From: Diplolepis rosae
Taxonomy: Eukaryota; Arthropoda; Insecta; Hymenoptera; Diplolepididae
Direction of reading: 5' to 3'
Length of the DNA stretch: 64,000 nt
Assembly (NCBI GenBank): GCA_030998225.1
Contig: JAPYXD010000481.1
Coordinates: 744,001 to 808,000 of the forward strand
Below the pieces are notes generated by a model, which saw only the letters and a program-made list of their open reading frames with translations, was not told the origin of the DNA and did not search any database. This document shows positions 32,351 to 48,069 of this stretch, piece by piece. The position numbers and the translations under genes are program-made. Positions within the stretch are counted from its first letter, which is position 1, and every line of letters begins with the position of its first letter.

Positions 32351-34509
32351 TAGAAAAACACATATGACAATCGTGAAAAACGGGTACTCTAACGGCTATC
32401 GCCCTCTGAAATCGGCTCGCTTTTCAAGCGGTGTGAATATTGAGTATAGACCTATCCTAATAATGCTGTGCTTCACGAACATGAATTCCTCTCACTTGAA
32501 AACCATTTCACATTGAGGGAACGATCTTGTATTAGCAACATTTGTATTTTCGCAGACTCTGAGATAATTATGTTAAACAAATAGAATAATGTCTTCAAGC
32601 TTTTTTCCAGTAACTTGCAATCCCGCTTATATAGCAAATTTGGACACGTCAAACACCGATATATTCTGTGTGTACTGTATATACTGCATATATACTAAAA
32701 CTGGAATGAAGGGATTTTTTAATTACTCACGATTACACGTATGGCAATCGAGGAAAGCGGGTACTCTAACGGCAGTCGCGCTCTGAAATAGGCTCGCTTC
32801 TCAAGCGGAGTGAATATTAAGTATAGACCTATCCTAATAATGCTCGGCTTCACGAACATGAATTCCTCTCACTTGAAAACCATTTCACATTGAGGGAACC
32901 GTCTGGTATTAGCTACATTTATGTTTTCGAAGACTCTGAGATAATTATATTCAACAACAAGAATTATGTCGTTAAGCTTTTGTCCAGCAACTTGCATCCC
33001 CGCTTATGTAGGGAATTTGGACACCCCAAACACCGATAAATTCTGTGTGTACTGTATATACCGCATATATACTACAACTGGAAAGATGGGATTTTTAAAC
33101 TGCTCAGGATTACACGTATGACAATCGTGAAAAACGGGTACTCTAACGGCTACCGCCCTCTGAAATTGGCTCGCTTTTCAAGTGAAGTGAATATTGAGTA
33201 TAGACCTATCCTATTAATGCTCTGCTTCACGAACATGAATTCCTCTGACTTGAAAACCATTTCACATTGAGGGAACCATCTTGTATTAGCTCCATTTATG
33301 TTTGCGCAGACTCTGAGATAATTATGTTCAACAAAAAGAATTATGTCTTCAAGCTTTTTTCCAGTAACTTGCATCCCCGCTTATATAGCAATTTGGAGAC
33401 GTCAAACACCGATAAATTCTGCGTGTACTGTATATACCGCATATATACTACAACTGGAAAGAGGGGATTTTTAAACTGCTCAGGATTACACGTATGACAA
33501 TCGTGAAAAACGAGTACTCTATCGGCAGTCGCCCTCTGAAATCGGCTCGCTTTTCAAGTGAAGTGAATATTGAGTATAGACCTATCCTAATAATGCTCTG
33601 CTTCACGAACATGAATTCCTCTCACTTGAAAACCATTTCACATTGAGGGAACCATCTTGTATTAGCTACATTTGTATTTTCGCAGACTCTGAGATAATTA
33701 TGTTAAACAAATAGAATAATGTCTTCAAGCTTTTTTCCAGTAACTTGCAATCCCGCTTATATAGCAAATTTGGACACGTCAAACACCGATATATTCTGTG
33801 TGTACTGTATATACTGCATATATACTAAAACTGGAATGAAGGGATTTTTTAATTACTCACGATTACACGTATGGCAATCGAGGAAAGCGGGTACTCTAAC
33901 GGCAGTCGCGCTCTAAAATAGGCTCGCTTCTCAAGCGGAGTGAATATTAAGTATAGACCTATCCTAATAATGCTCTGCTTCACGAACATGAATTCCTCTC
34001 ACTTGAAAACCATTTCACATTGAGGGAACCATCTTGTATTAGCTACATTTGTATTTTCGCAGACTCTGAGATAATTATGTTCAACAAAAAGAATTATGTC
34101 TTCAAGCTTTTTTCCAGTAACTTGCATCCCCGCTTATATAGCAATTTGGAGACGTCAAACACCGATAAATTCTGCGTGTACTGTATATACCGCATATATA
34201 CTACAACTGGAAAGAGGGGATTTTTAAACTGCTCAGGATTACACGTATGACGATCGTGAAAAACGAGTAGTCTATCGGCAGTCGCCCTCTTATATAGGCT
34301 CGCTTTTCAAGCGGTGTGAATATTGAGTATAGACCTATCCTAATAATGCTCTGCTTCACGAACATGAATTCCTCTCCCTTGAAAACAATTTCACATTGAG
34401 GGAACCATCTTGTATTAGCTACATTTGTATTTTCGCAGACTCAGAGATAATTATGTTCAACAAAAAGAATTATGTCTTCAAGCTTTATTCCAGTAACTTG
34501 CATCCCCAC

Positions 34510-35350
34510 TTATATAGCAATTTTGGACACTTCAAAAACCCATAACATCTGTGTGTACCGTATACACTGCATAGATACTACAACTGGAATGAAGGGATTT
34601 TTAAATTGCTCAGGATTACACGTATGACAATCATGGAAAGCAGGTACTCCAACGGCAGTCGCCCTCTTAAATCGACTCGTCTTTAAAGGCGAATAATATC
34701 GAGAATAATACGATGTCAATAATACTATGAGTAAAAAACTTGAATTCCGCTAAGATGAAAACAGTTGAAACTCAAAGACATAAGTTTGCGTTTGTTGCGT
34801 TCGCGATTTTGTAGACTAAAAAATAAGCATGTTTGAAAAATAACAATCGATCTCTATAACTTCTCATCAATACCTTGTATCCCCGGTTATATAGCTAATT
34901 TGGACCCGGCAAGCACCGATATATTCTGTGTATACTGGATATACTGTAAAAATACTGTAACTGTAATAAAGGCATTTTGGAAATACTCAGAAAAACACAT
35001 ATTACAATCGTGAAAAGCGGGTACCCTTACGGCAGTCGCCCTTTAAATTATACTCGTATTTCAAGGCGAATGAATGTCGAGTATGATCCTATTCTAATAA
35101 TGCTCTGCTTCAAAAACTTGAATTCCTCTGTATTGAAAACTATTGCTCATTAAAGGATTTATCTTGTATTAGCTGCATTCATGTTTTCGTAGACCCTTGG
35201 ATAAGTATGTTTGACAACAAGAATTTGGTCTCTAAAACTCTAGCTCAGTACCTTGCATCCCCGCTTGCATAGCTAATTTGGACCCGTCAAACATCGATAG
35301 ATTCTGTGTGTACTGTATATACTGCATATATACTACTACTGGAATAAAGG
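34510..35350 (+). repeat. Recurrent monomer cassette, copy 3
   Basis: Same order. The first monomer has the variant CCCATAACATCTG and the third keeps CTGGATATACTGTAAAAATA at about 34941. Confidence 0.75.
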
Positions 35351-36058
35351 GATTTTGAAACTATTTAGAAAAACACATATGACAATCGTGAAAAACGGGT
35401 ACTCTAACGGCTATCGCCCTCGGAAATCGGCTCGCTTTTCAAGCGGTGTGAATATTGAGTATAGACCTATCCTAATAATGCTCTGCTTCACGAACATGAA
35501 TTCCTCTCACTTGAAAACCATTTCACATTGAGGGAACCGTCTTGTATTAGCTTTATTTATGTTTTCGCAGACTCTGAGATAATTATATTCAACAACAAGA
35601 ATTATGTCTTCAAGCTTTTTTCCAGTAACTTGCATCCCCGCTTATGTAGGGAATTTGGACACCCCAAACACCGATAAATTCTGTGTGTACTGTATATACC
35701 GCATATATACTACAACTGGAAAGAGGGGATTTTTAAACCGCTCAGGATTACACGTATGACAATCGTGAAAAACGAGTACTCTATCGGCAGTCGCCCTCTT
35801 ATATAGGCTCGCTTTTCAAGCGGAGTGAATATTGAGTATAGACCTATCCTAATAATGCTCTGCTTCACGAACATGAATTCCTCTCCCTTGAAAACAATTT
35901 CACATTGAGGGAACGATCTTGTATTAGAAACATTTGTATTTTCGCAGACTCTGAGATAATTATGTTCAACAAAAAGAATTATGTCTTCAAGCTTTTTTCC
36001 AGTAACTTGCATCCCCGCTTATATAGCAAATTTGGAGACGTCAAACACCGATAAATTC

Positions 36059-36378
36059 TGTGTGTACTTTATATACTGCATATATACCACAACTGGAATG
36101 AAGGGATTTTTAAATTACTCCGGATTACACGCATGACAATCGTGGAAAGCGGGTACTCCAACGGCAGTCGTCCTCTGAATTATGCTCGTTTTTAAAGGCG
36201 AATGAATGTCGAGTATAGTTCTATCCTAATGATGCTCTGCTTCAAAAACTTGAATTCCTCTCACTTGAAAACCATTCCACATTGAGGGAACCATCTTGTA
36301 TTAGCTACATTTATGTTTTCGCAGACCCTTGGATAAATATGTATAGATAATTTGGACCCGTCAAACACCGACATATTC
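36059..36378 (+). repeat. 320-bp deletion monomer, copy 1
   Basis: Measured between successive TGTGTGTACTG/TGTGTGTACTT landmarks. About 57 bp is missing where GATAAATATGTATAGATAATTTGG joins directly. The same length recurs at 48070, 55801 and 57630. Confidence 0.85.
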
Positions 36379-38219
36379 TGTGTGTACTGTATATACTGCA
36401 TATATACTAAAACTGGAATGAAGGGATTTTTTAATTACTCACGATTACACGTATGGCAATCGAGGAAAGCGGGTACTCTAACGGCAGTCGCGCTCTAAAA
36501 TAGGCTCGCTTCTCAAGCGGAGTGAATATTAAGTATAGACCTATCCTAATAATGCTCTGCTTCACGAACATGAATTCCTCTCACTTAAAAACCATTTCAC
36601 ATTGAGGGAACCGTCTTGTATTATCTACATTTATGTTTTCGCAGACTCTGAGATAATTATATTCAACAACAAGAATTATGTCTTCAAGCTTTTTTCCAGT
36701 AACTTGCATCCCCGCTTATGTAGGGAATTTGGACACCCCAAACACCGATAAATTCTGCGTGTACTGTATATACCGCATATATACTACAACTGGAAGGAGG
36801 GGATTTTTTAAACTGCTCAGGATGACACGTATGACAATCGTGAAAAACGGGTACCCTTACGGCAGTCGCCCTTTAAATTATACTCGTATTTCAAGGCGAA
36901 TGAATGTCGAGTATGATCCTATTCTAATATTGCTCTGATCCAATAACTTGAGCTCCTCTGTATTGAAAACTATTGCTCATTAAAGGATTTATCTTGTATT
37001 AGCTGCATTCATGTTTTCGTAGACCCTTGGATAAGTATGTTTGACAACACGAATTTGGTCTCTAAAATTCTAGCTCAGTACCTTGCATCCCCGCTTGCAT
37101 AGCTAATTTGGACCCGTCAAACATCGATACATTCTGTGTGTACTGTATATACTGCATATATACTACGACTGGAAAGAGGGGATTTTTAAACTGCTCAGGA
37201 TTACACGTATGACAATCGTGAAAAACGAGTACTCTATCGGCAGTCGCCCTCTTATACAGGCGCGCTTTTCAAGCGGTGTGAATATTGAGCATAGACCTAA
37301 CCTAATAATGCTCTGCTTCACAAACATGAATTCCTCTCCCTTGAAAACAATTTCACATTGAGGGAACGATCTTGTATTAGCAACATTTGTATTTTCGCAG
37401 ACTCTGAGATAATTATGTTCAACAAAAAGAATTATGTCTTCAAGCTTTTTTCCAGTAACTTGCATCCCCGCTTATATAGCAAATTTGGAGACGTCAAACA
37501 CCGATAAATTCTGTGTGTACTTTATATACCGCATATATACTACAACTGGAATGAAGAGATACTTAAGCTGCTCAGGATTAAAAGTATGACAATCGTGAAA
37601 AACGAGTCCTCTAAAGCAGTCGCCCTCCGATATAGGCTCGCTTTTCAAGCGGTGTGAATATTGAGCATAGACCTAACCTAATAATGCTCTGCTTCACAAA
37701 CATGAATTCCTCTCCCTTGAAAACAATTTCACATTGAGGGAACGATCTTGTATTAGCAACATTTGTATTTTCGCAGACTCTGAGATAATTATGTTAAACA
37801 AATGGAATAATGTCTTCAAGCTTTTTTCCAGTAACTTGCAATCCCGCTTATATAGCAAATTTGGACACGTCAAACACCGATATATTCTGTGTGTACTCTA
37901 TATACTGCATATATACTAAAACTGGAATAAAGGGATTTTGAAACTATTTAGAAAAACACATATGACAATCGTGAAAAACGGGTACTCTAACGGCTATCGC
38001 CCTCTGAAATCGGCTCGCTTTTCAAGCGGTGTGAATATTGAGTATAGACCTATCCTAATAATGCTCTGCTTCACGAACATGAATTCCTCTCCCTTGAAAA
38101 CAATTTCACATTGAGGGAACCATCTTGTATTAGCTACATTTGTATTTTCGCAGACTCAGAGATAATTATGTTCAACAAAAAGAATTATGTCTTCAAGCTT
38201 TATTCCAGTAACTTGCATC

Positions 38220-39060
38220 CCCACTTATATAGCAATTTTGGACACTTCAAAAACCCATAACATCTGTGTGTACTTTATATACCGCATATATACTACAACT
38301 GGAATGAAGGGATTTTTAAATTGCTCAGGATTACAAGTATGACAATCGTAAAAAGCGGGAACCCTTACGGCAGTCGCCCTCTTAAATCGACTTGTTTTCC
38401 AAGGCGAATGAATATCGAGAATAATACGATGTCAATAATACTATGAGTAAAAAACTTGAATTCCGCTAAGATGAAAACAGTTGAAACTCAAAGACATAAG
38501 TTTGCGTTTGTGGCCTGCTCGATGTTGTAGACGAAGAATTAGGCATGTTTGATAAATGACGGTCGTTCTCTACAACTTCTCTTCAATACCTTGTATCGCC
38601 GTTTATATAGCTAATTTGGACCCGGCAAGCACCGATATATTCAGTGTATACTGGATATACTGTAAAAATACTGTAACTGTAATAAAGGCATTTCAAAAAT
38701 ACTCAGAAAAACACATATTACAATCGTGAAAAGCGGGTACCCTTACGGCAGTCGCCCTTTAAATTATACTCGTATTTCAAGGCGAATGAATGTCGAGTAT
38801 GATCCTATTCTAATAATGCTCCGCTTCAATAACATGAATTCCTCTGTATTGAAAACTATTGCACATTAAAGGAGTCATCTTGTATTAGCTGCATTCATGT
38901 TTTCGTAGATCCTTGGATAAATATGTTTGACAAAAAGAAATTGGTCTCTTAAACTCTAGCTCAGTACCTTTCATCCCCGCTTGCATAGCTAATTTGGACC
39001 CGTCAAACATCGATAGATTCTGTGTGTACTGTATATACTGCATATATACTACAACTGGAA
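38220..39060 (+). repeat. Recurrent monomer cassette, copy 4
   Basis: Same order, with private changes in the second monomer (GTAGACGAAGAATTAGGC for GTAGACTAAAAAATAAGC at about 38526), so it was not homogenised with the others recently. Confidence 0.75.
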
Positions 39061-41999
39061 TAAAGGGATTTTGAAACTATTTTGAAAAACACATATGACA
39101 ATCGTGAAAAACGGGTACTCTAACGGCTATCGCCCTCTGAAATCGGCTCGCTTTTCAAGTGAAGTGAATATTGAGTATAGACCTATCCTAATAATGCTCT
39201 GCTTCACGAACATGAATTCTCTCACGTGAAAAACATTTCACATTGAGGGAACCATTTTGTATTAGCTACATTTATGTTTGCGCAGACTCCGAGATAATTA
39301 TGTTAAACAAATAGAATAATGTCTTCAAGCTTTTTTCCAGTAACTTGCAATCCCGCTTATATAGCAAATTTGGACACGTCAAACACCGATATATTCTGTG
39401 TGTACTGTATATACTGCATATATACTAAAACTGGAATGAAGGGATTTTTTAATTACTCACGATTACACGTATGGCAATCGAGGAAAGCGGGTACTCTAAC
39501 GGCAGTCGCGCTCTAAAATAGGCTCGCTTCTCAAGCGGAGTGAATATTAAGTATAGACCTATCCTAATAATGCTCTGCTTCACGAACATGAATTCCTCTC
39601 ACTTGAAAACCATTTCACATTGAGGGAACCGTCTTGTATTAGCTACATTTATGTTTTCGCAGACTCTGAGATAATTATATTCAACAACAAGAATTATGTC
39701 GTTAAGCTTTTGTCCAGCAACTTGCATCCCCGCTTATGTAGGGAATTTGGACACCCCAAACACCGATAGATTCTGTGTGTACTGTATATACTGCATATAT
39801 ACTACAACTGGAAAGAGGGGATTTTTAAACTGCTCAGGATTACACGTATGACAATCGTGAAAAACGAGTACTCTATCGGCAGTCGCCCTCTTATACAGGC
39901 GCGCTTTTCAAGCGGTGTGAATATTGAGCATAGACCTAACCTAATAATGCTCTGCTTCACAAACATGAATTCCTCTCCCTTGAAAACAATTTCACATTGA
40001 GGGAACGATCTTGTATTAGCAACATTTGTATTTTCGCAGACTCTGAGATAATTATGTTAAACAAATGGAATAATGTCTTCAAGCTTTTTTCCAGTAACTT
40101 GCATCCCCGCTTATATAGCAAATTTGGACACGTCAAACACCGATATATTCTGTGTGTACTGTATATACTGCATATATACTACGACTGGAATAAAGGGATT
40201 TTGAAACTATTTAGAAAAACACATATGACAATCGTGAAAAACGGGTACTCTAACGGCTATCGCCCTCTGAAATCGGCTCGCTTTTCAAGCGGTGTGAATA
40301 TTGAGTATAGACCTATCCTAATAATGCTCTGCTTCACGAACATGAATTCCTCTCACTTGAAAACCATTTCACATTGAGGGAACCGTCTTGTATTAGCTAC
40401 ATTTATGTTTTCGCAGACTCTGAGATAATTATATTCAACAACAAGAATTATGTCGTTAAGCTTTTGTCCAGCAACTTGCATCCCCGCTTATGTAGGGAAT
40501 TTGGACACCCCAAACACCGATAAGTTCTGTGTGTACTGTATATACCGCATATATACTACAACTGGAAAGAGGGGATTTTTAAACTGCTCAGGATTACACG
40601 TATGACAATCGTGAAAAACGAGTACTCTATCGGCAGTCGCCCTCTGAAATCGGCTCGCTTTTCAAGTGAAGTGAATATTGAGTATAGACCTATCCTAATA
40701 ATGCTCTGCTTCACGAACATGAATTCCTCTCACTTGAAAACCATTTCACATTGAGGGAACCATCTTGTATTAGCTACATTTGTATTTTCGCAGACTCTGA
40801 GATAATTATGTTCAACAAAAAGAATTATGTCTTCAAGCTTTTTTCCAGTAACTTGCATCCCCGCTTATATAGCAATTTGGAGACGTCAAACACCGATAAA
40901 TTCTGTGTGTACTTTATATACCGCATATATACTACAACTGGAATGAAGGGATTCTTAAGCTGCTCAGGATTACACGTATGACAATCGTGAAAAACGAGTA
41001 CTCTAAAGCAGTCGCCCTCCGATATAGGCTCGCTTTTCAAGTGAAGTGAATATTGAGTATAGACCTATCCTAATAATGCTGTGCTTCACGAACATGAATT
41101 CCTCTCACTTGAAAACCATTTCACATTGAGGGAACGATCTTGTATTAGAAACATTTGTATTTTCGCAGACTCTGAGATAATTATGTTCAACAAAAAGAAT
41201 TATGTCTTCAAGCTTTTTTCCAGTAACTTGCATCCCCGCTTATATAGCAAATTTGGAGACGTCAAACACCGATAAATTCTGTGTGTACTTTATATACCGC
41301 ATATATACTACAACTGGAATGAAGGGATTCTTAAGCTGCTCAGGATTACACGTATGACAATCGTGAAAAACGAGTACTCTAAAGCAGTCGCCCTCCGATA
41401 TAGGCTCGCTTTTCAAGTGGAGTGAATATTGAGTATAGACCTATCCTAATAATGCTCTGCTTCACGAACATGAATTCCTCTCACTTGAAAACCATTTCAC
41501 ATTGAGGGAACCATCTTGAATTAGCTACATTTATGTTTTCGAAGACTCTGAGATAATTATATTCAACAACAAGAATTATGTCGTTAAGCTTTTGTCCAGC
41601 AACTTGCATCCCCGCTTATGTAGGGAATTTGGACACCCCAAACACCGATAAATTCTGTGTGTACTGTATATACCGCATATATACTACAACTGGAAAGAGG
41701 GGATTTTTAAACTGCTCAGGATTACACGTATGACAATCGTGAAAAACGAGTACTCTATCGGCAGTCGCCCTCTTATATAGGCTCGCTTTTCAAGCGGTGT
41801 GAATATTGAGTATAGACCTATCCTAATAATGCTCTGCTTCACGAACATGAATTCCTCTCCCTTGAAAACAATTTCACATTGAGGGAACCATCTTGTATTA
41901 GCTACATTTGTATTTTCGCAGACTCTGAGATAATTATGTTCTACAAAAAGAATTATGTCTTCAAGCTTTTTTCCAGTAACTTGCATCCCCGCTTATATA

Positions 42000-42840
42000 G
42001 CAAATTTGGACACTTCAAAAACCCATAACTTCTGTGTGTACTTTATATACCGCATATATACTACAACTGGAATGAAGGGATTATTAAATTGCTCAGTATT
42101 ACAAGTATGACAATCGTAAAAAGCGGGAACCCTTACGGCAGTCGCCCTCTTAAATCGACTTGTTTTCCAAGGCGAATGAATATCGAGAATAATACGATGT
42201 CAATAATACTATGAGTAAAAAACTTGAATTCCGCTAAGATGAAAACAGTTGAAACTCAAAGACATAAGTTTGCGTTTGTTGCCTCCTCGATTTTGTAGAC
42301 TAAAAAATAAGCATGTTTGAAAAATGACATTCGATCTCTACAACTTCTCTTCAATACCTTGTATCGCCGTATATATAGCTAATTTGGACCCGGCAAGCAC
42401 CGATATATTCTGTGTATACTGGATATACTGTAAAAATACTGTAACTGTAATAAAGGCATTTCAAAAATACTCAGAAAAACACATATTACAATCGTGAATA
42501 GCGGGTACCCTTACGGCAGTCGCCCTTTAAATTATACTCGTATTTCAAGGCGAATGAATGTCGAGTATGATCCTATTCTAATAATGCTCTGCTTCAAAAA
42601 CTTGAATTCCTCTAACTTGAAAACTATTGCACATTAAAGGAGTCATCTTGTATTAGCTGCATTCATGTTTTCGTAGACCCTTGCATAAGTATGTTTGACA
42701 AAAAGAAATTGGTCTCTTAAACTCTAGCTCAGTACCTTTCATCCCCGCTTGCATAGCTAATTTGGACCCGTCAAACATCGATAGATTCTGTGTGTACTGT
42801 ATATACTGCATATATACTACAACTGGAATAAAGGGATTTT
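42000..42840 (+). repeat. Recurrent monomer cassette, copy 5
   Basis: Same order. Part of the block at 41480-42590 that matches 30980-32090 at an offset of 10499 bp. Confidence 0.8.
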
Positions 42841-45800
42841 GAAACTATTTAGAAAAACACATATGACAATCGTGGAAAGCGGGTACTCCAACGGCTATCG
42901 CCCTCTGAAATCGGCTCGCTTTTCAAGTGAAGTGAATATTGAGTATAGACCTATCCTAATAATGCTCTGCTTCACGAACATGAATTCCTCTCACGTGAAA
43001 AAAAATTTCACATTGAGGGAACCATCTTGTATTAGATACATTTATGTTTGCGCAGACTCCGAGATAATTATGTTAAACAAATAGAATAATGTCTTCAAGC
43101 TTTTTTCCAGTAACTTGCAATCCCGCTTATATAGCAAATTTGGACACGTCAAACACCGATATATTCTGTGTGTACTGTATATACTGCATATATACTAAAA
43201 CTGGAATGAAGGGATTTTTTAATTACTCACGATTACACGTATGGCAATCGAGGAAAGCGGGTACTCTAACGGCAGTCGCGCTCTGAAATAGGCTCGCTTT
43301 TCAAGCGGATTGAATATTAAGTATAGACCTATCCTAATAATGCTCTGCTTCACGAAAATGAATTCCTCTCACTTGAAAACCATTTCACATTGAGGGAACC
43401 GTCTTGTATTAGCTACATTTATGTTTTCGCAGACTCTGAGATAATTATATTCAACAACAAGAATTATGTCGTTAAGCTTTTGTCCAGCAACTTGCATCCC
43501 CGCTTATGTAGGGAATTTGGACACCCCAAACACCGATATATTCTGTGTGTACTGTATATACCGCATATATAATACAACTGGAAAGAGGGGATTTTTAAAC
43601 TGCTCAGGATTACACGTATGACGATCGTGAAAAACGAGTAGTCTATCGGCAGTCGCCCTCTTATATAGGCTCGCTTTTCAAGCGGTGTGAATATTGAGTA
43701 TAGACCTATCCTAATAATGCTCTGCTTCACGAACAGGAATTCTTCTCACTTGAAAACCATTTCACATTGAGGCAGCCATCTTGTATTAGCTACATTTATG
43801 TTTTCGCAGACTCTGAGATAATTATATTCAACAAAAAGAATTATGTCGTTAAACTTTTTTCCAGTGACTTGCATCCCCGCTTATGTAGCTAATTCGACCC
43901 GTCAAACACCGATATATTCTGTGTGCACTGTATATACTGCATATATACTACAACTGAAATGAAGGGATTTTTAAATTGCTCAGGATTACACGTATGACAA
44001 TCATGGAAAGCAGGTACTCCAACGGCAGTCGCCCTCTTAAATCGACTCGTCTTTAAAGGCGAATAATATCGAGCATAATACGATGTCAATAATACTATGA
44101 GTAAAAAACTTGAATTCCGCTAAGATGAAAACAGTTGAAACTCAAAGACATAAGTTTGCGTTTGTTGCCTTCTCGATTTTGTAGACTAAAAAATAAGCAT
44201 GTTGAAAAATGACATTCAATCTCTACAACTTCTCTTCAATACCTTGTATCGCCGTATATACAGCTAATTTGGACCCGGCAAGCACCGATATATTCTGTGT
44301 ATACTGGATATACTGTAAAAATACTGTAACTGTAATAAAGGCATTTCAAAAATACTCAGAAAAACACATATTACAATCGTGAATAGCGGGTACCCTTACG
44401 GCAGTCGCCCTTTAAATTATACTCGTATTTCAAGGCGAATGAATGTCGAGTATGATCCTATTCTAATATTGCTCTGATCCAATAACTTGAGCTCCTCTGT
44501 ATTGAAAACTATTGCTCATTAAAGGATTTATCTTGTATTAGCTGCATTCATGTTTTCGTAGACCCTTGGATAAGTATGTTTGACAACAAGAATTTGGTCT
44601 CTAAAACTCTAGCTCAGTACCTTGCATCCCCGCTTGCATAGCTAATTTGGACCCGTCAAACATCGATAGATTCTGTGTGTACTGTATATACTGCATATAT
44701 ACTACTACTGGAATAAAGGGATTTTGAAACTATTTAGAAAAACACATATGACAATCGTGAAAAACGGGTACTCTAACGGCTATCGCCCTCGGAAATCGGC
44801 TCGCTTTTCAAGCGGTGTGAATATTGAGTATAGACCTATCCTAATAATGCTCTGCTTCACGAACATGAATTCCTCTCACTTGAAAACCATTTCACATTGA
44901 GGGAACCGTCTTGTATTAGCTACATTTGTATTTTCGCAGACTCAGAGATAATTATGTTCAACAAAAAGAATTATGTCTTCAAGCTTTATTCCAGTAACTT
45001 GCATCCCCACTTATATAGCAATTTTGGACACTTCAAAAACCCATAACATCTGTGTGTACTTTATATACCGCATATATACTACAACTGGAATGAAGGGATT
45101 CTTCAGCTGCTCAGGATTACACCTATGACAATCGTGAAAAACGGGTACTCTAACGGCTTTCGCCCTCTGATATAGGCTCGCTTTTCAAGCTGTGTGAATA
45201 TTGAGTATAGACCTATCCTAATAATGCTCTGCTTCACGAACATGAATTCCTCTCACTTGAAAACCATTTCACATTGAGGGAACCATCTTGTATTAGCTAC
45301 ATTTATGTTTGCGCAGACTCTGAGATAATTATGTTAAACAAATAGAATAATGTCTTCAAGCTTTTTTCCAGTAACTTGCAATCCCGCTTATATAGCAAAT
45401 TTGGACACGTCAAACACCGATATATTCTGTGTGTACTGTATATACTGCATATATACTAAAACTGGAATGAAGGGATTTTTTAATTACTCACGATTACACG
45501 TATGGCAATCGAGGAAAGCGGGTACTCTAACGGCAGTCGCGCTCTAAAATAGGCTCGCTTCTCAAGCGGAGTGAATATTAAGTATAGACCTATCCTAATA
45601 ATGCTCGGCTTCACGAACATGAATTCCTCTCACTTGAAAACCATTTCACATTGAGGGAACCATCTTGTATTAGCTCCATTTATGTTTGCGCAGACTCTGA
45701 GATAATTATGTTAAACAAATAGAATAATGTCTTCAAGCTTTTTTCCAGTAACTTGCAATCCCGCTTATATAGCAAATTTGGACACGTCAAACACCGATAT

Positions 45801-48069
45801 ATTCTGTGTGTACTCTATATACTGCATATATACTAAAACTGGAATGAAGGGATTTTTTAATTACTCACGATTACACGTATGGCAATCGAGGAAAGCGGGT
45901 ACTCAGACCGCAGTCGCGCTCTGAAATAGGCTCGCTTCTCAAGCGGAGTGAATATTGAGTATAGACCTATCCTATTAATGCTCTGCTTCACGAACATGAA
46001 TTCCTCTGACTTGAAAACCATTTCACATTGAGGGAACCATCTTGTATTAGCTCCATTTATGTTTGCGCAGACTCTGAGATAATTATGTTAAACAAATAGA
46101 ATAATGTCTTCAAGCTTTTTTCCAGTAACTTGCAATCCCGCTTATATAGCAAATTTGGACACGTCAAACACCGATATATTCTGTGTGTACTGTATATACT
46201 GCATATATACTAAAACTGGAATGAAGGGATTTTCAAACTGCTCAGGATTACACGTATGACAATCGTGGAAAGCGGGTACTCCAACGGCAGTCGCCCTCTG
46301 AAATCGACTCGTTTTTCAAGCCGAATAATATCTAACATAATCCTAATTATATGATGAAGAAGTCGAAGAATTGAATTCCTCTAGCTTGAAAACCATTTCA
46401 CATTGAGGGAACCATCTTGCATTCGCGGCATTGCTGTTCTAATAGACACTAAGAAAAGCATGTTTGGCAACAAGAATTTAGTCTCTAAAACTTTTCATCA
46501 GTCACTTGCATCCCTGTTTATATAGCTAATTTGGACCCGTCCAACATCGATAGATTCTGTGTGTACTGTATATGCTGCATACATACTACAACTGGAATAA
46601 AGGGATTTTGAAACTGATCAGGATTACACGTATGACAATCGTGAAAAACGGGAACTCTAACGGCTATCGCCCTCTGAAATCGGCTCGCTTTTCAAGGGGA
46701 GTGCATATTGTGTATAGTCCTATCGTAATGATGCTCTGCTTCACAAACAGTAATTCCTTTTACTTGAAAACCATTTCACATTGAGGGAACCATCTTATAT
46801 TAGCTGTATTTATGATTTCGCAGACTCTGAGATAATTATGTTCAACAAAAAGAATGATGTCGTTAAGCTTTTGTCCAGCAACTTGCATCCTCGCTTATGT
46901 AGGCAATTTGGGCACCCCAAACACCGATAAATTCAGTGTGTACTCTATATACCGCATATATACTACAACTGGAAAGAGGGGATTTTTAAACTGCTCAGGA
47001 TTACACGTATGACAATCGTGAAAAACGAGTACTCTAACGGCAGTCGCCCTCTGATATAGGCTCACTTTTCAAGCGGAATGAATATCGAGTATAGTCCTAT
47101 CCTAATGATTCTCTGCTTCACAAACATTAATCCCTCTCACATGAAAACCATTTCAAATTGAGGGAACCATCTTGTATTAGCTGCATTTATGTTTTCGCAG
47201 ACTCTGAGATAATTATGTTCAACAAAAAGAATTATGTCTTCAAGCTTTTTTCCAGTAACTTGCATCCCCGCTTATATAGCAAATTTGGACACTTCAAAAA
47301 CCCATAACTTCTGTGTGTACTTTATATACCGCATATATACTACAACTGGAATGAAGGGATTTTTAAATTGCTCAGGATTACAAGTATGACCATCGTAAAA
47401 AAGCGGGAACCCTTACGGCAGTCGCCCTCTTAAATCGACTTGTTTTCCAAGGCGAATGAATATCGAGAATAATACGATGTCAATAATACTATGAGTAAAA
47501 AACTTGAATTCCGCTAAGATGAAAACAGTTGAAACTCAAAGACATAAGTTTGCGTTTGTTGCCTTCTCGATTTTGTAGACTAAAAAATAAGCATGTTTGA
47601 AAAATGACATTCGATCTCTACAACTTCTCTTCAATACCTTGTATCGCCGCTTATATAGCAAATTTGGACACGTCAAACACCGATATATTCTGTGTGTACT
47701 GTATATACTGCATATATACTACAACTGGAATGAAGGGATTTTTAAATTACTCAGGATTACACGTATGGCAATCGAGGATAGCGTGTACTCTAACGGCAGT
47801 AGCGCTCTTAAATAGGCTCGCTTCTCAAGCGTAGTGAATATTTAGTATAGACCTATCCTAATAATGCTCTGCTTCACGAACATGAATTCCTCTCACTTGA
47901 AAACCATTTCACATTGAGGGAACCGTCTTGTATTAGCTACATTTATGTTTTCGCAGACTCTGAGATAATTATGTTCATCCAAAAGATTTATGTCGTTAAG
48001 CTTTTTTCGAGTAACTTGCATCCCCGCTTATATAGCTAAATTTGCCCCTTCAAACACCGATATATTCTG

